Assembly: GCA_009363875.1 (NCBI GenBank)
Contig: CM018682.1
Span: forward strand, 60,658,031-60,722,030
From: Mikania micrantha
Lineage: Eukaryota > Streptophyta > Magnoliopsida > Asterales > Asteraceae
Reading direction: 5' to 3'
Length of the DNA stretch: 64,000 nucleotides
Below are positions 43,474 to 54,959 of the stretch, piece after piece (the stretch's first letter is position 1; each line of letters begins with the position of its first letter). The position numbers and the translations under genes were made by a program. A model generated the notes under the pieces. The model searched no databases, was not told the DNA's origin, and saw only the letters and a list, made by a program, of their open reading frames with translations.

Positions 43474-46400
43474 TCAATCCTTGGAAGTGTCTTTCCTGAA
43501 ATACTTTTCTGAAATGGATATCCAGTGTGCTCCAGCATGAACCCTTAAGCATATGCAGATCCTGATCACCCTCATGAACTGAAGTGTCTGTTCCATGTCT
43601 TCTACATCAAAGAAAATCTGGTGGCAATAGAGAGCTTTGACATCGTTGTGTGACAAGTTAGTCAAGCACATCAGGTCAAATATATGTTCAGTCTCCCATT
43701 TCTTCTCCTTGCACATAACTATCACAGCTTCTCCACTTCTCCTGTCGTAGTACCACCATCGGAAGCCCTCTATAAAGTCTTGTCGCATCTTCCTTAAAGG
43801 AATCTTCTTCAAAAATTTAGGAGGAAGCCACTTCAGGATAACTTTATGTTTCCGAGTATCTCCATCTATCTCCGGCAAGCAATATCTTTCAGGTTGTTGA
43901 GGCCTGAAGTTCACCCACCTTTTTTTGTATTCATATTGCAGCTGTCGGGAGAACCAAGCTGACATCCCAGAGTCTTCACTATAAAGCATCCTCAGACGTT
44001 CAAGTTGATTTACTTCGAATCTCGGCAACGTCTTGAAGTCATGAGGATGCTTAAAGTAATCTATTCCTCTTTCCCTTTTCACAGCATAACATCCTAAGTC
44101 ATGAAAGTAAGCCCAGCTTAGAATCTGACTTTCAGCTTTTTAGCCTTTGGTCCTGTAAACCTATTTGTGAGTTGCTGGCTTCTTTTCATTGCTTTCTTTC
44201 TTGAGGATCTCCCAATAAGCCTTCCATTCTTCTTTCCTTTGTTTGATATCATCAGCTTCAGACTTACTGACTTCAACCTGTTCTTCCAAGTATCTGGTCA
44301 ACATCTTCTTAGTGGTTTGATCAAATAAATCAGTGAAAGTAGGCAGTTCGTCCTCAGCCGATGTACACTTTGGATACTCCTCCCCTGTTATATCCTCCAG
44401 AAAATCAAAATTTTCTGGAGTTGGCTCATCAAAAGCTGGAACTGAGGTATCATCAGTAATAACCTCATCAGGATTTAACCTGAACAAATCAGCTATCTGC
44501 TCCTTTGATAAGCTATGAATGATCTCACCCTCCAATTTATCATAGCTAACTGAGTGCTGTATAATTCCCTGAGCGTCAAGAATCATAGTGAGTGTCTCAT
44601 CTAGTTGATGTCTCACGGGCACAGCTTCGACTTCCTCAGTAGCAGCTGATTCTTCTGTCTGTGTAGGAGGAGGTTGAGAAGGAGCCTTGTTCTTCTTGTC
44701 ATGCATGGACTTGGACCGGATCTCAGGAGGGGGAGGGTCTTGATCATCATCATCAACATCTGAACTTGAAGAATCAGAAGATCCACTTCCCGAACCATCA
44801 TGGTCATCATTATCATCAAAGTCATCATCTTTCTCTGAATCTTCGTAATCAACCTTTTCCTCCTCAGACTCTTCATCTTCCTCTTCATCTTCTTTGTCTG
44901 ATTCATCAAAAATGGCTGCAGAACCCTCAATTCTTGGAGTGCCTTCCTTGGAACTTTCAACCAGTTCAGCAAGTCTGGTATTCTCAGTTTCCAAGAGCAG
45001 TATTCTATCATTGAAACCAGTGGCAGTCAGGGCCAACTGATTATGCTGATCAATATACTTCAGCAGCTGCTCAACTTGTTGAGCAGAACGAGCTCTCAGA
45101 TCAGCTCTTTGATCGGCAGCCTGAAGAAGCAGGGTATCTTGCTCAGATACCCGCTCGGTGAGCTGGGCAATAATCAGTTCGTGCTCTTTGTTCTTTTTTT
45201 CTTGTTCCAGGCTCCTCTCCATCAATCTAAGTACCATACTGTTCAGTGTGCTCAGCTGATCAACAACTGAAACAGTAGGTACAGATGTGTCAGCTTGTGA
45301 AGTGGAGGGACCAGTAGAGGCAGCAGTGAATATGGGAGCCTGAACAACAGAGGTAGTCAGAGGGGCTAAAGTAGCACATATCGGAATAGCCCTTGACCGG
45401 ATCGGTGAAGAAACTATAGTTGCAGCCACTGATGTAACAGTAGTTGTGGCAGCAACTGACAGTTCTGACCTTGTCTGAAAGAAAAACCTAGCTCTCTTTC
45501 TCCTGCCAGCTGGAGATGATGTGGACTGAATAGTAGCAACAGAAATAGCTACAGTGTCAGGAACAGAGGAACGAGGAGGAGGTGAGATATCAAACTCAGG
45601 AATAAATGAAGGATCTGTGATCTCTTCAAGCTCAGCTTCACTCCTTTTCTTTCTCTTCTTCATTAGTCTCCCTCCAATCCAGACGCTCTCAAACTCATCA
45701 TCTGGTGTGTCTTCTGAGTCAGACTTTTCAGCATCATCACCACCCGCTTCACCATCGTCATCACCTGAGTCATCTGACTCATCCCTGTCTTCGGCAGATG
45801 TGGTGCCGGTCATATCAATAGGAGTAGTCACTGTGGAGGTAGTAGTGGCCATGAAGTGCAGCTCCAACAATGAATCAATATCTACATCCTCATCATCTGC
45901 CACAGAAGTACTAACTCCAGCACCAACATAAACAACACCAACTTCAACTAAGCTCACTTCAACAGCAGTAGTCATATCACTAACGCCAGCACTCACACCA
46001 CAAGAACTTATAGCTACAGTGCTCATAGCAACTGAGTTCTCACCAGCACTAGCACCAACACCACTACCTCCTGCACCATCATCATCGTCACCACTATCAT
46101 CACCAGGCACAACTATATCCTCCACCTCAGAGTCTGAGTCTTCATGCTGCTATCTCTTGCCAGGTGGAGCAATATAATCAGGCCTCACAAGATGGCCAAA
46201 CAAAGAACGAACAGTGGGCTTCCTCTCCTTGCCTCTATATGACATCACCCTGTTGAGTGTGAGGTCATTCATGTGCTCCAGCCTAATGACATCAGCATTG
46301 ATCTTCAGCAAATCAGGTAACTGAGCATCTATCAATTGCTGCAAGAACCTAGGATACATCAAGAACTTCTTATCTCCCTTCAGAGCCACATTCTCCTTCA

Positions 46401-46947
46401 TATGAGTGAAGATCATCTAAGAGAAGTTGAAAGGCCTGTTCAGCACCAATGTAACAAAGGCACACTGAATAGTCTCTCGCATATCGTCAAATCCACCTCT
46501 CCTGGACCCGAGGCAGTGAATCAGTACATGAGCAAGGTACTTGAATTGTGGGTACATGTAAGATTTGTTGAGGATTCCTGCTCCTAGATCTCCCTCGTAC
46601 TTGCACCTCATAAAGCAGCCACGAACTAAGTAACGATCCAACAAATACGGCTGATCAAGTGAATCCTGGAAACCACATAGTCTCCTGATATGCTCAGCTG
46701 ATATAACCACATCGTGTCCAAGAACCTTTCCCCTGATGACAGTAGGCTTAGCTTCGCAATCGATATCAGCAGAGGCCCAGAAATCTTGCTGATGCGAGTG
46801 ATATGGCACATGCATAGTGGATATGGCAGTGAAAATCCTCGAACGTCTCAGAAATGTGATAATCTCGGTGTAATGTCTGGCATTTGGTGTAGTGAGATCC
46901 AAATGAGCACAAATGTTGTTCTTTGTCACCGACTTGTATCCAGCCAT
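43474..46947 (-). pseudogene. CoS extra (env-like position) ORF, one frame with four internal stops
   Basis: Reading from MAGYKSVTKNN at 46947, a single frame of 1158 codons runs to the stop at 43474. It is broken only by stops at 46417, 46150, 44161 and 44140 and has no frameshift. The N-terminal ~260 residues form a conserved-looking globular domain (ICAHLDLTTPNARHY, LCGFQDSLDQPYLLDRY). Next come an acidic Ser/Asp region, basic stretches (LMKKRKKR, AGRRKRAR), a coiled coil of about 100 residues (EQEKKNKEHELI to ENTRLAELVE), a second very acidic run, and a C-terminal domain (RWVNFRPQQPERY, FRWWYYDRRSGEAV). Sireviruses carry such ORFs and they are often called env-like. I see no signal peptide, membrane span or glycoprotein pattern; the make-up looks nuclear. 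Confidence 0.75.
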
Positions 46948-49138
46948 TTTGAAAATCAGATAAAGACATTTTAGAACAATTCAGTTGCACAAAATACAGA
47001 AATCAGAAAAAAGAAACATTTGAACCAGTTTGGCCGAATGAAGTTGATTTGGACGAATGAACTCTTTGGTCGAATGATTCATTCGTCGAATAAACCTCAT
47101 TCGCCGAATGAGTTATGTGCTGACTTAGCCATTCGTCGAATGAGCCATTCGCCGAATGAGCTTCATTCGGCTGTCTGTTCAATTTCAAACCCCCTTTGAC
47201 AAAATCTTCAAATCAGCTCGCAAAATTCATATATTCAAGCTCAGAATCGACCGATTAAGAGTTTTAAAACAGGTCTTTTGTGATTTACATGTCATTTTGA
47301 TCATCTATTTAACAGGCGATTCCATAAACCCTAAAACCCTTGAATCGGTTCTGTTTTTGATGTTTTCATGGTCAAAATTCGACGATTTTTGATCCCCATG
47401 TACCTGAGATGATAAGAAACAAAGTTATTAGAAGCTGGATCAAGAATGATGATGAAAAATGGGTGAGTCGAGGAGAGAGAGTGATTCGGGGGAATGACAC
47501 ACACACACCGTGTCGGTCGAATGAAAAATGGGAGAATGAGGGTAGTTCGGCCGATTGAATGTTTATATAGGTTGAGTCATTCGCCGAATGAAACCGGCGA
47601 ATGAACTCTTTCTTCCCAAAGACATCCGCCGAAAGAGACCAGCGAATGAGTTCTTTCTCCGAATGACTCATTCGCCGAATGAAGTCATTCGGTCGAATGG
47701 GCCATTCTCACCACAAAAAACACACTAATTTCAAGATTTGACATTATGATTAGATAAACAAATGCCATTTATGAAGATAAGTCTGGTTGGTTCAGGATTC
47801 AAATGAGACAGACATCTGAATCTACAAATGATCACCTAAACTGAAATTGAAAATAGAAAATCTTTTTGTAATTTTCTGAAACAAATTACAACTGTACAAC
47901 TAGCACCTATAAACAAAGAAACACATATTTTTGTGAGAGATTTGTTGAAAAACTAGTACATACATCTAATCAAATCAAATCAGCATTAATGAATGTTTCA
48001 TTTCAGACACTTTTGACTTGTGATATGATTACTGATATATCTGTCCACTTTAAGCTTTTCAGTACAAAATTTATTAAACTCATTTGATGATCACTTATGT
48101 TTTCTGACTGAGTTACCCATTTTACCTATTCAGCAAAGATTAAAATCAGTTTATAACTCATCTCCGCATATCTTAATACCTAGCATCATAAATTCCATAA
48201 GGTTCCAATTATTTTCTTTTTGTATTTTTCTTTTGGATCTGTCTCACATGACCAACACAATCTCATGGACGGCTTCAACTAGGTTCGTCCCAGTAATATG
48301 GCACGTATACAAACCTGTGTTGACTTGCTTGACTTGTTCTATCCAAATGGACGGCTTCAACTAGGTTCGTCCCAGTAATATGGCACGTGTATGGAATCGA
48401 ACTTATTTTATTTTTGTATTTTTCACAAGCTTAATACCAGCTTGATTTTCTTTTATTTTATTTTGATTCAATCATTCTCATCTGAATGGACGGCTTCAGC
48501 TAGGTTCGTCCCAGCAATATGGCACGTGTACAGACTTTGAATTCATGAATCATTGGAAACCTTATTGGATCTCATGATAACATGTGTATGCCTGATTTGA
48601 GTCATAAACTATTCTTCACTTAACTGTCTTTCAAAAACAGATCCCACAAATCAAATTTTCTAAGTATTCACAAATTTTTCTATTCATTTTGTAAAGTCAG
48701 CCTATCAGTACATCTACTCACACTTCTCATATGTCTTTCATTTATACACTCACCAAAGCTTTTAGGACATGATAGATTAATGTATTACTTTCTCAAGGAA
48801 GACCTTCTCATTTTTAACTTTTTCAACTGTTTTTGTATTTTTTAAATTTTTAGATGTTTTTGGTTTTTCCAATTAGCTACTATCTCCCCCTAAAAACCTA
48901 AAACAGAAAATTTTTTTGAGTTTTTGATTAAGATAATGAAATAGACAATAGAACTAAATGAAATAAATAGATAAATCAAAACAAAACTATCTAAGAAAGT
49001 AGATGATCATTTGTTAGATTCAGATGAAGGTAGGACTTCATCCTTTTGGAAAACACCATTAGCCAATAACATATATAAGAATCTGGATTTATCAAAAGCT
49101 TTTGTGAAAAGATCGGCTTTCTGGTGATCGGTGTGAAT
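46948..49138 (-). other. CoS region between pol and the extra ORF
   Basis: No credible gene. 47030-47170 and 47515-47695 are dense in ATTCGNCGAATGA words like those in the LTR. 48265-48307, 48347-48389 and 48486-48528 are three copies of a 43-bp unit that contains GGACGGCTTC, AGGTTCGTCCCAG and ATATGGCACGT. A second polypurine-like tract is near 48890. Confidence 0.7.
48265..48528. repeat. 43-bp unit repeated three times in CoS
   Basis: Copies at 48265, 48347 and 48486 are nearly identical over 40 bases, separated by 40 and 96 bp of unrelated AT-rich sequence. The unit includes GGACGGCTTCA and GGCACGT. The strong conservation against a decayed background suggests recent spread or function. 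Confidence 0.85.
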
Positions 49139-52100
49139 TTAAACAACATCGATTAGTTTCTTTTCAAAACAATCACGTTTGAAGTGATAGTTATTGTCGA
49201 TGTGTTTTGTTTTTGAGTGCTGCACCGGATTCTTAGTGACAGCTATGGCAGCAGTATTATCAACATATATAGGAGTGTTAGAAAAATGTAACCCATAGTC
49301 CCTGAGTTGCTGTTGGATCCAGATGATTTGAGAACAGCAACTAGCAGTGGCAATATATTCAGCTTTACAGGTTGAAGTAGACACCGACGTCTGCTTCTTG
49401 CACTTCCAGGTAACTAATTGGGTTCCAAAGAACTGACATCCCGCAGACGTTGATTTGTAGTCTCTCTTGCATATGGCATAATCAGAATCACTGTATGCAG
49501 TAAGATCAAAATTATCATCATTAGGGTACCATAAGCCATGATCCGGTGTACCCTTCAAATAACGCATAATTCGTTTCACAGCAATCAGATATGACACTCT
49601 TGGTTTAGATTGATAACGAGCACACAAGCGTGTGGCGAACATGATGTATGGCCGAGAAGCAGTTAGATACATCAGAGAACCAATCATTCCTCAGTACAGA
49701 GTGGCATCAATTAACTCCCCCTTTTCATCTGGTGTAATCCCGTGATTAACAGCGAGCGGGGTACCAGCAGGTTTCGCATCTGACATACTGAACTGGCTCA
49801 GTATGTCACCAACATATTTGGTCTGATGAATGAAAATGCCTGCCTCAGATTGATCCACCTGTAATCCCAGAAAAAATTTCATCTCTCCCATTGAGCTCAT
49901 CTCAAAGTTCTCCTTCATAACCTTCTCAAACTCTTTGCACAGACAATCATTCGTGGAACCAAAGATGATATCGTTCACATAAACTTGTACCAAGAGTAAA
50001 TCACTATCATTTTCACGAATAAACAGTGTACAGTCGATGACACCTCTTCTGAACCCGTTCTTCAGAAGGTGAGTGGAAAGTGTCTCATACCATGCTCACG
50101 GTGCTTGATGTAATCCATATAATGCCTTGTCTAGCTTGTAGACTTGGTCGCGATGTAACGGATCCCCAAACCCGAGAGGTTGACTAACATACACTGTTTC
50201 ATTGATCACACCATGAAGGAATGCACTCTTGATATCCTTTTGACAGACTTTAAACTTTTTGAATGATGCATATGCCAAGAAAGTACGAATTTCTTCAAGT
50301 CGAGCAACTGGTGCAAACACTTCATTATAATCCAAACCTTCAATCTGTCTGAACCCTTGAACCACCAGACGTGCCTTGTTTCTAACAATGATCCCATGAT
50401 CATCCTTTTTGCACCGAAGAACCCATCTGGTGCCTATGACTTTTGCACCTTTTGGTCTGTCAACAAGTTGCCAAATTCCTAATTTCTTGAATTGTAGGAG
50501 TTCTTCTTGCATGGAATCAACCCATGATTCTTCCTTTAAAGCTTCAGTAACGGTACGCGGTTCAACCTGGGAGATAAAACAGGAATGAGCACAAAAGCTT
50601 ACATCTGCAAAATCAAGAATGTATGCAAGTCCCCCTAAAGAAAGCTGATTTCTGGTCTTAACCCCATCTAATGGACTACCAATAATGTTCTCTTGAGGAT
50701 GAATACGATTAATTCTTCCAACTAGATGAGGAGGAACCTCAACATGTGGATCTAGAGTGTTCAAATTCAAATCCTCAAGATCAGGTACAAGATCATCAAC
50801 ATCTGGTCTGGGGGCAGCAGGCTGAATAAGAATATCATCTGTGTCTAAACTGTCATCATTTGTCTGTACTGTAGGAATTGAAGTCGATGAAGGTTGCACT
50901 GGTTCATTAGGTGCATTTTGTGCATCATATAACATTTGAACCGCAACATCTTCATCTGAGTACATGGGAGGCATATTGAAAGAATCAAAGAGACCCGAAT
51001 AATCAAACATCCAATCTGGGCCTTTTCCTGGTGGGGGCATAGAATATCTCTGAACATCAACATGGTACCACTCTTCTACATTCTGAGTTGATCTGTTATA
51101 TACCCTTTTATTCGGAGTGCTGTACCCAAGAAAGTACCCTTCTTCCACCTTCTCATTGAACTTGCCCTGCTCGTGTTTCTTAAGCATCGTGCACGGTGCA
51201 CCGAAAGGTTCAAGATACTTAATATTTGGCTTTCTGTTATGAAGCAGTTCAAATAAAGTCTTCCCATGCCTCTTCACTATCAAAACCCTGTTCAATGTGT
51301 AACATGCATTTGCTACAGCCTCATTCCAGAACTGAACTGGAAGAGAAGAATCAGCAAGCATCGTCCTAGCAGCCTCAATCAAAGTCCTGTTCTTTCGCTC
51401 AGCAACACCATTCATTAGTGGGACATATGGGGCACTAAATTGTTGAACAATTCTACGTAAATTGCAGAAATTCTCCATGTTGTGGTTTTTGAACTCTGTC
51501 CCATTGTCGGTTCTGATTATACGAATCTTGAGCTTATAAGGAGATTCAAGTTTTGTAGCCAACACTTGAATGCAGTCAAACGTTTCAGATTTCTCCTTTA
51601 GAAAGAAAACCCAAGAGTATCTGGAATATTCATGAGTGATGACAAGACAGTATTGATCCCTAGCTATACTCTTATGGTTAACAGGACCAAGTAGATCCAT
51701 ATGGAGAAGCTCAAGTGGAACAGTGATTGAGTGATACTTCTTTGGTTTGTGACTTGCTTTCCCTTTTTGCAGGATACACAAACATCAGAGAGCTTGAAAT
51801 TCTTCAGACTAATCCCTTCAAGCAAATTGTTGTATACCAGGTGATTCATCTTGCGCAGACTCAAATGACCCATCCTCTTATGCCAAAGAAATGCGTTGCA
51901 GAGCGATCTATAAAACAATTGATACCGTTTCATTCCTCAACTAAATTACGAATGCTTCTAAAGTCCACTTCTTCCCCATACTACGATGAATCTTTCTCAG
52001 TTGCTTTTGACATAAAACATGAAGCTGTGGATGATGTAGTTGAAGCTGTGGCCATATTGAGTACATACAAGTCTTGCTTCCTGGGGGCTGACATCAAGAT

Positions 52101-52935
52101 CCAATCATCAGGGATAGTAACACCTTGCTTTAGAATGTAACATTTGGAGTCATCAAAGAGAACTTTGTACTGTTTATCACAAATCTGTGATACTGATAGA
52201 AGATTATTCTCCAACTGCTTGACATATATGACTTTGTCAAAAGAAACTTGCCCATTTGACAGAATACCCTCTCCCGTTATGAACCCGCCTTTGTCACCGG
52301 CAAATGCTACATACCCACCATGAACTGAATGAACATTTGAGAGCAGAGAAATATTTCCAGTCATATGCCTTGAGGCCCCACTATCGACAATCCAAGAGTT
52401 GTTAAGAGCAGTTGTTGGGGCTACCTGCACAAAATTGAAACAATTAATTCATTTTGGGAACCCAAGCCTTTGCAGTCTTGGGTTGACCCTAAGAGTCACG
52501 GATCCAAACATCGATCCATTTACCATCAGGAATAGCCTTGTCTGGAGTAGATAAAACTGAAGTCTCAGAAGACTTGACTTTCCAGACAGCATTTTTACTG
52601 AAAGAGTTTTTCAGGTAAATGGATGATGACTTTTCTTGATTGACATTAACCACTTTGGGAACATTCAAGTTCATCAGTTTCCCTTTACCCTTGCCCAAAG
52701 ATTTAACCTGTTTTGGTTGTTTGGGTTTTGCTTGAGTTAATTTAGATTCAGATTTGATAGCTTTTATGAACATCTGATTCAATTTCCTGGGTGGTGCAAC
52801 CGTCGGTCTAATCAACTATGTACAAAATCTAACTATGTGTCCAGGAGCACCACACTCAAAAGAAACTCTGTCACCCTTTTTATGAAAATGTTTTAATTCA
52901 GAAAAAGACTGCCTTTTTGGTTTGAAAACATTTGT
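49139..52935 (-). pseudogene. CoS gag remnant and pol pseudogene (copia)
   Basis: Minus strand. Near 52850 is a zinc knuckle remnant (ECGAPGHIVRFC) whose first cysteine is lost. A basic gag tail follows to 52489. Protease IVDSGASRHMTG is at about 52395. The GAG-pre-integrase zinc finger (WHKRMGHLS ... CVSCKKGK) is near 51880-51760, with a shift around 51780. The integrase core has DEYSRYSW altered to HEYSRYSW and RTDNGTEFKNH retained. Reverse transcriptase runs from about 50570, with the first aspartate in KDIKSAFLHG, then a TGA after QAP (50096) and the catalytic YVDD changed to YVND (about 49975). RNase H follows with SDSDYA and a further TGA at 49691. Both TGAs fall where arginine CGA is usual. 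It cannot encode active enzymes. Confidence 0.88.
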
Positions 52936-52936
52936 T

Positions 52937-53343
52937 TTAGACTAGGTGCTTTGGGAAGAAGGAGGGCTCTCAGAAGTTAGGTTTAAAATGATTTGAACTT
53001 GTATTTATAGACTGTAGTCATTCGGCCGAAAGAGTGGCCGAAGCAGCTCATTCGGTGAATGACTATGTTGAATGGACATGTCATTCGAATGAGTCATTTA
53101 GCGAATGACTCATTCAATCGCTTGTCATTCGCTAGGGCGTTCATTCGGCGAATGCCTTCATTCGTAGAGTCATTCGCCTGAATGGTCAGAATTCATACTC
53201 AAACATTAATAAACCAAATCAAACAATCATATAGTCAATATTAAAGATTAAGAATCAATAAAGAAAGACAACTTCCATTAAAAACATGAACTTTACATAA
53301 TGGATAATACAAAATCGAACAAGGGACATTTAGTGCATCTACA
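52937..53343 (-). mobile_element. 5' LTR of CoS, truncated (about 405 bp)
   Basis: Matches 43048-43453 of the 3' LTR, with substitutions. The missing ~215 bp, the primer site and the gag start were lost in one deletion that joins LTR and gag at a shared TTAGAC-like stretch. Without primer site and LTR end the element cannot replicate. Confidence 0.85.
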
Positions 53344-53348
53344 AAAGT
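53344..53348. repeat. Target site duplication of CoS, right (AAAGT)
   Basis: Second copy of 42827-42831. Joining the two sides restores the reading of the GyC integrase tail. Confidence 0.92.
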
Positions 53349-53745
53349 GTCCCCATTGAAAGGCGTAGTTCGTTTTGGGGCTAAAGGCGAACTATCACCA
53401 AGGTATGTCGGACCGTTTGCGATTACTCAATGCATAGGTCTTGTGGCATACAGACTCAGACTCCCTGATGAGCTCAGTGGAGTGCACGATGTGTTTCACG
53501 TATCAAACCTCAAGAGGTGCTTAGCAGACGAAACATTGATCATAGCGTTGGAAGAGATACAAGTTGATGAGCAACTACATTTCATTGAAGAACCGATAGA
53601 GATTATGGAACGTGAAGTCAAGGGACTGAAACGAAGCCGTATCCCTAATGTTAAGGTTCGATGGAACTCCAAGCGTGGACCAGAATTTACCTGGGAGCGC
53701 GAGGACAACATGAAGACAAAGTATCCCCATCTGTTCGAGAATTAA
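53349..53745 (+). pseudogene. GyC pol pseudogene, 3' part (integrase C-terminus)
   Basis: Continues the GyC frame after CoS: SPLKGVVRFG, LSPRYVGPF, VAYRLRLPDELSGVHDVFHVSN and a chromodomain-like end VKVRWN...FTWEREDN. It stops with TAA at 53743. The segment itself is open and close to GyB (LSGVHDVFHVSNLK is identical), so GyC is nearer to GyB in pol, although its LTR belongs with LTR-D1. Confidence 0.88.
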
Positions 53746-53763
53746 AGCCCGACTTTGATGCTT

Positions 53764-53799
53764 AAATTTCGGAATGAAATTTCTTTAACAAGGGGAGAC
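53764..53799 (+). other. Palindrome plus polypurine tract of GyC
   Basis: AAATTTCGGAATGAAATTT (53764-53782) is still a perfect stem, but the loop changed from GGGAC to GGAAT. AAGGGGAGAC abuts the 3' LTR. Confidence 0.78.
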
Positions 53800-54228
53800 T
53801 GTGACATCCAGTACCAGATCGTCCGGCAAGTCCTTACGGTATGTGTACTTTCACTATTTACTATGTGTAAATACATAGATATGAACAGTGTTTGTATTAA
53901 CATAATTCATAATACAAGAAATAGTTGTACGTATTTATGTGTAAACTTAAATACTCTAAGTACAACGATTACGATATACAATAGTTGTTTGTATTTAGAT
54001 GAAAACCAAAGTACAGTTAATACAACGAATCAAGAGAAACAATGGTGTTCAAGTAAATAACAAGAAAAAGTTGGTTGCGATTTGATATCCATAGATGACA
54101 GGAATCAGATGGCCGACAAATCAGTATGAAAACAATGTGATAACAGGACGTTTAGTTGAGTCCGTTGGTGAGGAAAAACAATTCAAACATAAATTGCGAT
54201 GTTATTCTAGTACAGTAAACTGACAGTG

Positions 54229-54258
54229 TGTTTGCGTGAGTGACGATTCACACAAACA
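54229..54258 (+). other. U3 hairpin with GTGACGAT loop (GyC, first)
   Basis: TGTTTGCGTGA pairs with TCACACAAACA over eleven positions with one mismatch around GTGACGAT. Confidence 0.52.
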
Positions 54259-54332
54259 TATCTGTGAGTTTAACGTTCTGAAATAATGACTGGAAAGTAG
54301 AAAACAAATATCAGAGAGCAAAAACCATCGTC

Positions 54333-54364
54333 GTATTCGTTCAGGTGACGATTCGAACGAATAC
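54333..54364 (+). other. U3 hairpin with GGTGACGATT loop (GyC, second)
   Basis: GTATTCGTTC and GAACGAATAC are perfectly complementary; AGGTGACGATTC lies in the loop. Confidence 0.6.
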
Positions 54365-54556
54365 GCGCGAAGGCGACGCAATTTGACGAAAACAAAACAA
54401 AATATGACACGAATGAAAATAAATTAAGAAAATATAATATTTTATATTTTACAATTTTGAAACTCATCAAAATTAAATAAAAGTAAGTCTTTTATTTAAA
54501 ACGCATAAATTACGCGTTACGTTCCGGAAACGCAACGAACTCGAATACCCCCGGGG

Positions 54557-54562
54557 TATATA
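54557..54562 (+). promoter_or_regulatory. Probable core promoter TATA box of GyC LTR
   Basis: GGGGTATATACAC is followed by a CT-rich leader (CCACCCTCTCTCT) and the conserved exon motif, as in LTR-D1 and GyA. Confidence 0.55.
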
Positions 54563-54959
54563 CACACCAAATGAGGCATTTCCCCTCATTTCTCATCAGC
54601 CACCCTCTCTCTAAAACACCACTCACGAACCTTTCACTCTCACTCTAGAAACCAACTTCAAATCGCGATAACTTGCTCGTTTCTTGACGAAATTGGGCGT
54701 TCTTGGTGTCCACGTGTAGCTCCCATCCTCCTCTACAAGGAAGTACAACCGATCTAGAGGTTTATCCAGCCAAAAACAAGGTATTTAGTCATGAATGCTG
54801 CGAAAAATAGGGTTTTCAGGTTTACTTGTTCGACCAAAACCTTAGCCAGTCCTAGACCCACTCTCACGACCGTTACCACTGCGAAAATCACCTAATGCAT
54901 GACCCCAAAGTGTAAACGACCCTAGAACCAGCTCAATCGAAGAGGATAATGATGATGAA

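Larger units (their letters stand above)
42832..53343 (-). mobile_element. CoS: defective Sirevirus-like Ty1/copia element, 10.5 kb
   Basis: Minus-strand copia element with protease, integrase, reverse transcriptase order and a long extra ORF between pol and the 3' LTR, the layout of Sireviruses (SIRE/Maximus). Termini are TGTAGATGCA and GGTCATACA. The 3' LTR is complete (42832-43453). The 5' LTR keeps only about 405 bp, because a deletion removed its end, the primer site and most of gag. Pol and the extra ORF carry stops. It is flanked by AAAGT on both sides, inside GyC pol. Confidence 0.9.

Noticed and set aside
43474..46947. Retroviral envelope protein in CoS
   Set aside because: No signal peptide, membrane span or furin-like site seen by eye. 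The acidic, basic and coiled-coil make-up points elsewhere.
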